From the NCBI RefSeq assembly GCF_025809055.1, contig NZ_CP075529.1, positions 992,001-1,056,000 on the forward strand: 64,000 bases of DNA, in the 5' to 3' direction. This document shows positions 59,452-64,000 of the stretch, in pieces (position 1 is the stretch's first letter; each line of letters begins with the position of its first letter). The stretch comes from Devosia sp. GTDB taxonomy: Bacteria > Pseudomonadota > Alphaproteobacteria > Rhizobiales > Devosiaceae. The notes below the pieces were generated by a model. It worked only from the letters and a program-made list of their open reading frames with translations. It was not told the DNA's origin and did not search any database. The position numbers and the translations under genes were made by a program.

Positions 59452-60678
59452 AGCGGTCTTGCGGCCAAGGACCCGATTGGCGGCCTGCCGCAGGGTGCGG
59501 CTGGCGGACTTCACTGAGTCATTCGCCTTGGCCCAGGCCCGCAGGCGCTGCAGCGTGCGGTGGACCGCAACGATGGCGTCGCCTCTCCGATTGAGGCCGA
59601 CATAGTGCTGTCGCAATGGAATTTGCCGGTTGCACCAATGACGTTTTTCGTCCGTGTAACCGAGGCCCATGTCGAAAACTTCGATGCCATCTTCGAAGAC
59701 TGTTTGCATGACACGCAAGAGGCACTGCTTGCCGGGCGACCCGCCCTGGATGGACATGTCTTCACTCATCGAGGAAATGAGGCAGAACATGCGCTTGCCA
59801 TGCACGACATTGTAGCGCACCGCGACAATGTCGCCGTTGAGCTTGAGAACGTGCACCCGCACGTCATTGCCCGATTCCGCCGCTGCAACCCCGTGATAGA
59901 ACGCAATCAGCCCATCTTCGACGAAGATGTCCCGGATACCCTGTGCTCGGAACCGGGCCGAGCGTTGGCGGAACATCGTACTGATGATCGCCGGCATGCG
60001 CGTTGCATCGCGCACTTCTTCGAACTCGACTTCTCCCAAGGCGGCCAGCCGATCGCCCTGCTGGCGGTCGTGCTTGCGCCGGGACTTTGATCGCTGTTCG
60101 CGATCGCATTGTTCCCATGAGGTGAAACGGGCCCGATAAAGCGTTTCGATGTCGAGCGTCTTGCCCAGTTCCTCAAACAGGCCGATGTGCTCTCCCGTTT
60201 CGACGGGAACCGCTCGCAGATACACCAGATCTCCGCCGGTCAATTGGCCGGTCATGGACCGCCAGAGCGCCGCCCGACCCAGGACGCCTAAGGCGGCAAG
60301 GCGGGAATAATTGGCCACGGGTGCGTAACAGCCCACATGCGAGCCCGGAAACCAGGTGAAGACGGAAACACCCCGGACACGGCGGCGGTGCAGCGGCAGC
60401 AGGGCAACGGGTTGGCCATCGACGCGGCCAACTACGTAGCGTTGATTGCGTTCTGGAATGGCCTGGTGGCGCACCCACTGCCGGATAAAATCATAACTCT
60501 GGCCCGGGGATTCGATGTCGCCTGCCGACAGTTCGCGCCAGACGTTTTCTACATCCTCGATGCGGCTGGTGACGGTCACATCGATTTCGCAGCGCGTGGT
60601 TGTCCGGCTCGCCGAGGCGGCTTCGGCCTCGACTGCGGTCGGCAACATGGCTGGTGCGATCGACGTATCGGCAGTCAC
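59437..60678 (-). CDS. FemAB/CelD-like GNAT acyltransferase (Acetyltransf_6)
   Basis: 413 residues. The C-terminal acyl-CoA-binding fold (LIAFYHGVAAAESGNDVRVHVLKLNGDIVAVRYNVVHG, MFCLISSMSEDMS) is the BioF2-like Acetyltransf_6 domain used by FemAB-like enzymes and by CelD of bacterial cellulose clusters. The N-terminal half has a second GNAT-like segment. GTG 60678 has GGGGGG upstream; an ATG ten codons later is the alternative. The substrate is unknown; a role in surface polysaccharide or lipid modification is an inference. Confidence 0.82.
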   Translation of the reverse strand: MTADTSIAPAMLPTAVEAEAASASRTTTRCEIDVTVTSRIEDVENVWRELSAGDIESPGQSYDFIRQWVRHQAIPERNQRYVVGRVDGQPVALLPLHRRRVRGVSVFTWFPGSHVGCYAPVANYSRLAALGVLGRAALWRSMTGQLTGGDLVYLRAVPVETGEHIGLFEELGKTLDIETLYRARFTSWEQCDREQRSKSRRKHDRQQGDRLAALGEVEFEEVRDATRMPAIISTMFRQRSARFRAQGIRDIFVEDGLIAFYHGVAAAESGNDVRVHVLKLNGDIVAVRYNVVHGKRMFCLISSMSEDMSIQGGSPGKQCLLRVMQTVFEDGIEVFDMGLGYTDEKRHWCNRQIPLRQHYVGLNRRGDAIVAVHRTLQRLRAWAKANDSVKSASRTLRQAANRVLGRKTASDEL

Positions 60679-60794
60679 AATTACCCCCCGGCTGGTTCCC
60701 GATCACTCTTGTGTGACAGCGGTAAACCGAGCCTGAACATGCGCCGGGACCAGCGGATTTGGCATTGCAATTTGAGGGCAGGGTTAAGCCTGGC

Positions 60795-61571
60795 TTACCC
60801 GAAGGTGGCCAACACTGGGAACGTTTCCAGGAACCAGTAGGAAATGCGGGTAAAATTGCCGGTCAGGAACAGCAGGCCGGTGAGCACCAGCAGGCCGCCC
60901 ATGATTTTTTCGATCAGCCCCAGATATTTCCGGAAACCCTGAAAAAAAGCGAGGAATGGCCCAACGGCTATTCCGGCCAGGAAGAAAGGAATCCCCAGGC
61001 CTAGCGAGTACAGCCCGAGCAGGGATGCCCCCTCCCAGGCCGTTTCGCGGCTTGCAGCCACAGACAGGATCGCCGCCAGAACCGGTCCGATGCACGGCGT
61101 CCAGCCAATGGCAAAGGCCAGGCCGAGCAGGAAGCCGCCAAGGGGGCCAGACGCAACACCCGGTCCATTGTGGCGCAACTGACGATCGAGAACTGCAATG
61201 CGATAGACGCCCAGAAAATGCAGACCCATGGCAATGATGATCACGCCGGCAATCGGGGTCAGAACCGGCAGCAATTGGCGGAAGACCTGCCCGAAGGCGG
61301 TTGCGGTCGCGCCCAGCGTGACGAAGACAACCGAAAAACCGAGAATGAAGAACAGCGACGTGACGGCGACACGCAACTGCAGCCGGCCACCCAAGGTCGC
61401 CGATTCCGCGCGCAACTGATCGAAACTCGCCCCGCTCATATAGGTGAGATAGGGCGGCACCAGCGGCAATACACAGGGGCTGAGAAAGCTCAGCACCCCG
61501 GCTCCGATCACCAGCGGCAAGGAAAATTCCACGTATCGACGCTCCGATTGCGGCTCCTGTTTAGCGCTCAT
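60795..61571 (-). CDS. ccdA: Cytochrome c biogenesis protein CcdA
   Basis: 258 residues with six membrane helices. The two conserved cysteines sit in SPCVLPLVPPYLTYM and IGWTPCIGPVLAAIL. CcdA carries reducing equivalents from cytoplasmic thioredoxin across the membrane for cytochrome c maturation. ATG 61571. The stop codon is embedded in an inverted repeat (GGGTAAGCC/GGCTTAACCC) at 60781-60800. Confidence 0.95.
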   Translation of the reverse strand: MSAKQEPQSERRYVEFSLPLVIGAGVLSFLSPCVLPLVPPYLTYMSGASFDQLRAESATLGGRLQLRVAVTSLFFILGFSVVFVTLGATATAFGQVFRQLLPVLTPIAGVIIIAMGLHFLGVYRIAVLDRQLRHNGPGVASGPLGGFLLGLAFAIGWTPCIGPVLAAILSVAASRETAWEGASLLGLYSLGLGIPFFLAGIAVGPFLAFFQGFRKYLGLIEKIMGGLLVLTGLLFLTGNFTRISYWFLETFPVLATFG

Positions 61572-61700
61572 CGCGCACAAGGCAAGCGGCCTCAGCGTCG
61601 CATCGCAGGGATGTGAGCCGCGGACTGCCAAAGGCATGACGCACATTGCAGTTCACAGATGCCACCGACAGGCGCAAACTGGCCGAACGGAGGATGGGCC

Positions 61701-62102
61701 ATGCACCGCATCAAGGCCACGAGCATCGACGAGTATCAAAGCCAGCTTTCGGCGCCTGATCGCACCATCTGCGAAATGGTGCGGGATGTGATTGATGAAC
61801 GCCTCTATGACGCCGACAGCAAGATCTGGCACGCCCACCCGGTATGGTTCATCGCCGGGAACCCGATCGTGGGCTATTCCAAGCTCAAGGATTGCATCCG
61901 CGTGCTGTTTTGGAGCGGACAATCATTCCCCAGTCCGGGCCTGATGCGCGAGGGCAGCTTCAAGGCCGCCGAGGTGCGCTACACATCGGTCGAGCAGATA
62001 GATCGAGAGGCGCTATCCGCCTGGCTGGACGAAGCCCGGACGATTCAGTGGGACTACAAGAATCTGATGCGAAACCGCGGACGTCTGGATCGTATCGGCT
62101 GA
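61701..62102 (+). CDS. DUF1801-family protein
   Basis: 133 residues. The DUF1801 (YdhG-like) pattern is visible: SAPDRTICEMVRDVIDERLYDADSKIWHAHPVWFIAGNPIVGYSKLKDCIRVLFWSG. Structure known for relatives is a small alpha/beta fold; function unknown. ATG 61701 has GGAGG seven bases upstream. It precedes a YciI-like gene by 70 bases. Confidence 0.88.
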   Translation: MHRIKATSIDEYQSQLSAPDRTICEMVRDVIDERLYDADSKIWHAHPVWFIAGNPIVGYSKLKDCIRVLFWSGQSFPSPGLMREGSFKAAEVRYTSVEQIDREALSAWLDEARTIQWDYKNLMRNRGRLDRIG

Positions 62103-62172
62103 GACATGTCGAAATCGGAAGCCTTCGGTCGTCGTTGAAGTGCAGCACCTGCCACTCTTAGGGGAAGCTCAG

Positions 62173-62514
62173 ATGACACACTATCTCGTCGCTATTCATC
62201 ATCCAGACACCTACGACGCGGCAGCCGTGGAAGATGCCGCCATGCATCGGGAGATTGATGACCTCAACACCGAAATGGTGACAGCCGGCGTTCGTGTGTT
62301 TGTCGGCGGGCTTCGGCCGGTCAGGGATGCCCACACGCTGCTGCGCTATCCGGATGGATCCGTGCTGGTCACCGACGGCCCCTATATCGAAAGCAAGGAA
62401 CACGTTGGCGGCTTTTGGGTGCTGGATTGTCCCGACCTCGATGCGGCGATCTCATGGGGACGAAAGGCGGCAATTGCCTGTCGTGCCGCTGTGGAAGTCC
62501 GCCCGTTCCACTAA
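62173..62514 (+). CDS. YciI-like (DGPF-domain) protein
   Basis: 113 residues. The signature DGPYIESKEHVGGFWVLD with the preceding LRYPDGSVLVT corresponds to the YCII-related/DGPF domain, often found beside sigma factors of the ECF type; none is present here. Function unknown. ATG 62173 follows AGGGGAAG. Confidence 0.9.
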   Translation: MTHYLVAIHHPDTYDAAAVEDAAMHREIDDLNTEMVTAGVRVFVGGLRPVRDAHTLLRYPDGSVLVTDGPYIESKEHVGGFWVLDCPDLDAAISWGRKAAIACRAAVEVRPFH

Positions 62515-62622
62515 GGTCTTAGGGGTTTACCGGGCCCGTTGCCGACAATCTTGGCCCTGCGCCCTTGCCCCTGCCCCAATCCCGCTATACAGCACCGGCA
62601 ACTGACCAAGGTTGAGGTGTCC

Positions 62623-63306
62623 ATGACCGCCGCCCGCCCGCTTCGTATCGCCCCATCTATACTGTCCGCTGACTTCTCCCGGCTGGGCGACGAGGTAGAT
62701 GCCGTGATTGCGGCGGGTGCGGACTATGTCCACGTTGACGTCATGGACGGGCACTTCGTTCCCAACATTTCCTTCGGTGTTCCGGTCATGAAGTCCATTC
62801 GTGGCGTGACAGACCGCGTGTTTGACGTCCACCTGATGATTGCCCCGACTGACCCCTACCTGGCCGATTTCGCCCAGGCGGGAGCCGATATCATTACCGT
62901 CCATGCCGAGGCCGGCCCACACCTGCACCGGTCCTTGCAGGCGATCCGGGCTCTGGGCAAGAAGGCCGGCGTGGCACTCAATCCGGCAACGCCGGTTGCT
63001 GCCATCCAGCATGTCATAGGCGACGTTGATCTGGTGCTGGTGATGAGCGTCAATCCAGGATTCGGTGGCCAGAGCTTTATTCCCGAAAGTCTCAACAAGC
63101 TCCGCCAGGCCAAAGCCCTGATCGGCGGCCGCGACATTGATCTAGAGGTCGATGGCGGTGTGACCGCTGCCAATGCGCGGGACATTGTTGCAGCGGGAGC
63201 AAATGTGCTCGTCGCTGGATCATCCGTCTTCGGCGGAAATGATCCTTCCACTTATCCCGGTCGGATCAAGGCCATTCGGGATGCGGCAACCACGCTCAAT
63301 GCCTGA
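62623..63306 (+). CDS. rpe: Ribulose-phosphate 3-epimerase
   Basis: 227 residues, TIM barrel. SILSADFSRLGDEV, HVDVMDGHFVPNISFG, HLMI, SVNPGFGGQSFIPESLNKLRQ and DGGVTAANA carry the metal and catalytic residues. It interconverts ribulose and xylulose 5-phosphates in the pentose phosphate pathway, downstream of Gnd. ATG 62623. It overlaps fosX by eight bases. Confidence 0.96.
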   Translation: MTAARPLRIAPSILSADFSRLGDEVDAVIAAGADYVHVDVMDGHFVPNISFGVPVMKSIRGVTDRVFDVHLMIAPTDPYLADFAQAGADIITVHAEAGPHLHRSLQAIRALGKKAGVALNPATPVAAIQHVIGDVDLVLVMSVNPGFGGQSFIPESLNKLRQAKALIGGRDIDLEVDGGVTAANARDIVAAGANVLVAGSSVFGGNDPSTYPGRIKAIRDAATTLNA

Positions 63307-63760
63307 ACCGCAGATTCAGGGCCTCAGCCACATGACCTTCATCGTCGAAGACCTCGACGCCATGGAGGCCATTCTGGTCGGCGTCCTTGGCGGTCGAAAA
63401 GTCTATGACAGCGGCCCGTCGACATTTTCATTGTCCGAGGAGCGCTTCCTTGTTCTGGGACCGGATGACATCTGGATCGCGATCATGAAAGGTCCGGCAC
63501 TGCCGTCGCGCACCTACAATCACATCGCGTTCAAGATAGATGATGCCGACTACGACACCTACAGGCAGCGGATCGCTGGTTTTGGGCTCGACCTGCGCGA
63601 GGGCCGGCCGAGGGTTGCGGGCGAAGGCCGTTCGCTCTATTTCCACGATCGCGACAACCATCTTTTCGAACTCCATACCGGCACCCTGCCCGAGCGCCTG
63701 GCGCGCTATGGCCGCCCGCCGGATGAATCAAACTCGCAAGCTGAGGGCCTAACCCCATGA
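63299..63760 (+). CDS. fosX: FosX-type fosfomycin epoxide hydrolase (VOC superfamily)
   Basis: 153 residues. The metal ligands His11, His75 (TYNHIAFK) and Glu124 (NHLFELHTG) are present, and Glu48 in LSEERF corresponds to the general base (Glu44 in Listeria FosX) that distinguishes water-adding FosX from thiol-adding FosA/FosB. It would open the fosfomycin epoxide. ATG 63299 overlaps rpe by eight bases, and the ATGA at its end overlaps purB by four, so all three genes are translationally coupled. Confidence 0.92.
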   Translation: MPEPQIQGLSHMTFIVEDLDAMEAILVGVLGGRKVYDSGPSTFSLSEERFLVLGPDDIWIAIMKGPALPSRTYNHIAFKIDDADYDTYRQRIAGFGLDLREGRPRVAGEGRSLYFHDRDNHLFELHTGTLPERLARYGRPPDESNSQAEGLTP

Positions 63761-64000
63761 TTCCGCGCTACTCCCGTCCCGAAATGGTGGCCAACTGGTC
63801 GGCCGAAAGCCGCTTCGCCATCTGGTTCGAGATCGAGGCCCACGCCACGTCAAAGCTGGCAGAACTGGGCGTGGTGCCGAAGGAAAGCGCGGACAAGATT
63901 TGGGAGGTGATGAACGCCCGCAAGGCCGAACATGGCGACTACGGCTTCGACGTCGCGCGCATCGACGAAATCGAGCGCACCACCAAGCATGACGTCATTG
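63757..64000 (+). CDS. purB: Adenylosuccinate lyase (N-terminal part)
   Basis: 81 residues to the window edge. The N-terminal MIPRYSRPEMVANWSAESRFAIWFEIE and the DEIERTTKHDVI segment match PurB, which cleaves SAICAR and adenylosuccinate in purine synthesis. ATG 63757 overlaps the fosX stop (ATGA). Full length is usually about 430-435 residues. Confidence 0.95.
   Translation, partial: MIPRYSRPEMVANWSAESRFAIWFEIEAHATSKLAELGVVPKESADKIWEVMNARKAEHGDYGFDVARIDEIERTTKHDVI

Noticed and set aside
63299..63760. Calling the VOC protein a glutathione transferase FosA
   Set aside because: Glu48 at the position of the FosX general base and the overall motif wording fit the water-adding FosX group.
1..64000. 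CRISPR arrays, prophage, insertion sequences, restriction or toxin-antitoxin systems
   Set aside because: No regularly spaced repeats, transposase, integrase, methyltransferase/nuclease pair or typical toxin-antitoxin pair was found on either strand.

Overview
The window is GC-rich, densely packed chromosomal DNA of an alphaproteobacterium of the Hyphomicrobiales (Rhizobiales). A Devosiaceae-like organism is my best guess. The guess rests on gene order (thrS-yidD-Fe/S scaffold-folE-hisI; cysE beside a DUF3126 gene), CtrA-type TTAA-N7-TTAA boxes, a BTLCP-type transglutaminase-like protease, DUF2336 and PAS_5 proteins, and short intergenic palindromic repeats. No species can be assigned from sequence alone. 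I saw no phage, insertion sequence, CRISPR array or integrase.

Layout. (1) 1-13338: a minus-strand locus for uptake and breakdown of an alpha-mannoside: LacI regulator, oligopeptide-type ABC transporter (binding protein, two permeases, two ATPases), a HAD-type fusion protein, a large uncharacterised toroid-like protein, and a GH38 alpha-mannosidase cut by the window edge. (2) 13465-18091: a minus-strand operon coding for a tiny membrane protein, WecB (UDP-GlcNAc 2-epimerase), a BcsB-like periplasmic protein and an NfrB-like inner-membrane glycosyltransferase; together they look like a ManNAc-polymer synthesis and secretion system. (3) 18298-26734: a phosphatase, NAD kinase, DUF2336 protein, lytic transglycosylase with a CtrA box, nitroreductase and two large secreted proteins of unknown function, with repeat-rich gaps around nadK. 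(4) 26741-30506: ugd, a UDP-glucuronate 4-epimerase and a phosphohexomutase, supplying sugar precursors for surface polysaccharide.

(5) 30633-37246: translation and cofactor housekeeping (arfB, thrS, yidD, Fe/S scaffold, folE, corA, hisI, rhomboid protease). (6) 37320-39607: a CtrA box followed by PAS, PilZ and transglutaminase-like protease genes, a plausible c-di-GMP/surface-adhesion module. (7) 39715-46429: small membrane proteins, cysE, hydrolase, an NDUFS6-like zinc protein joined to an FAD monooxygenase, an MFS exporter and a GNAT enzyme. (8) 46475-49884: gnd, a ketogluconate-reductase-like SDR and gluconokinase, which form a short route from (keto)gluconate into the pentose phosphate pathway.

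(9) 49923-64000: a MerR regulator whose 19-base-spacer promoter lies inside the upstream CYTH gene, ogt, csbD, an RluA-family pseudouridine synthase, a RidA-ASCH pair, tRNA-Leu(TAA), an orphan cheW, gpt, a CinA-like protein, map-radC, a FemAB/CelD-like acyltransferase, ccdA, and finally rpe-fosX-purB with overlapping genes. The most interesting parts are the Nfr/BcsB-like polysaccharide operon, the mannoside locus with its two unexplained proteins, the MerR promoter buried in a coding sequence, and fosX coupled between two housekeeping genes.
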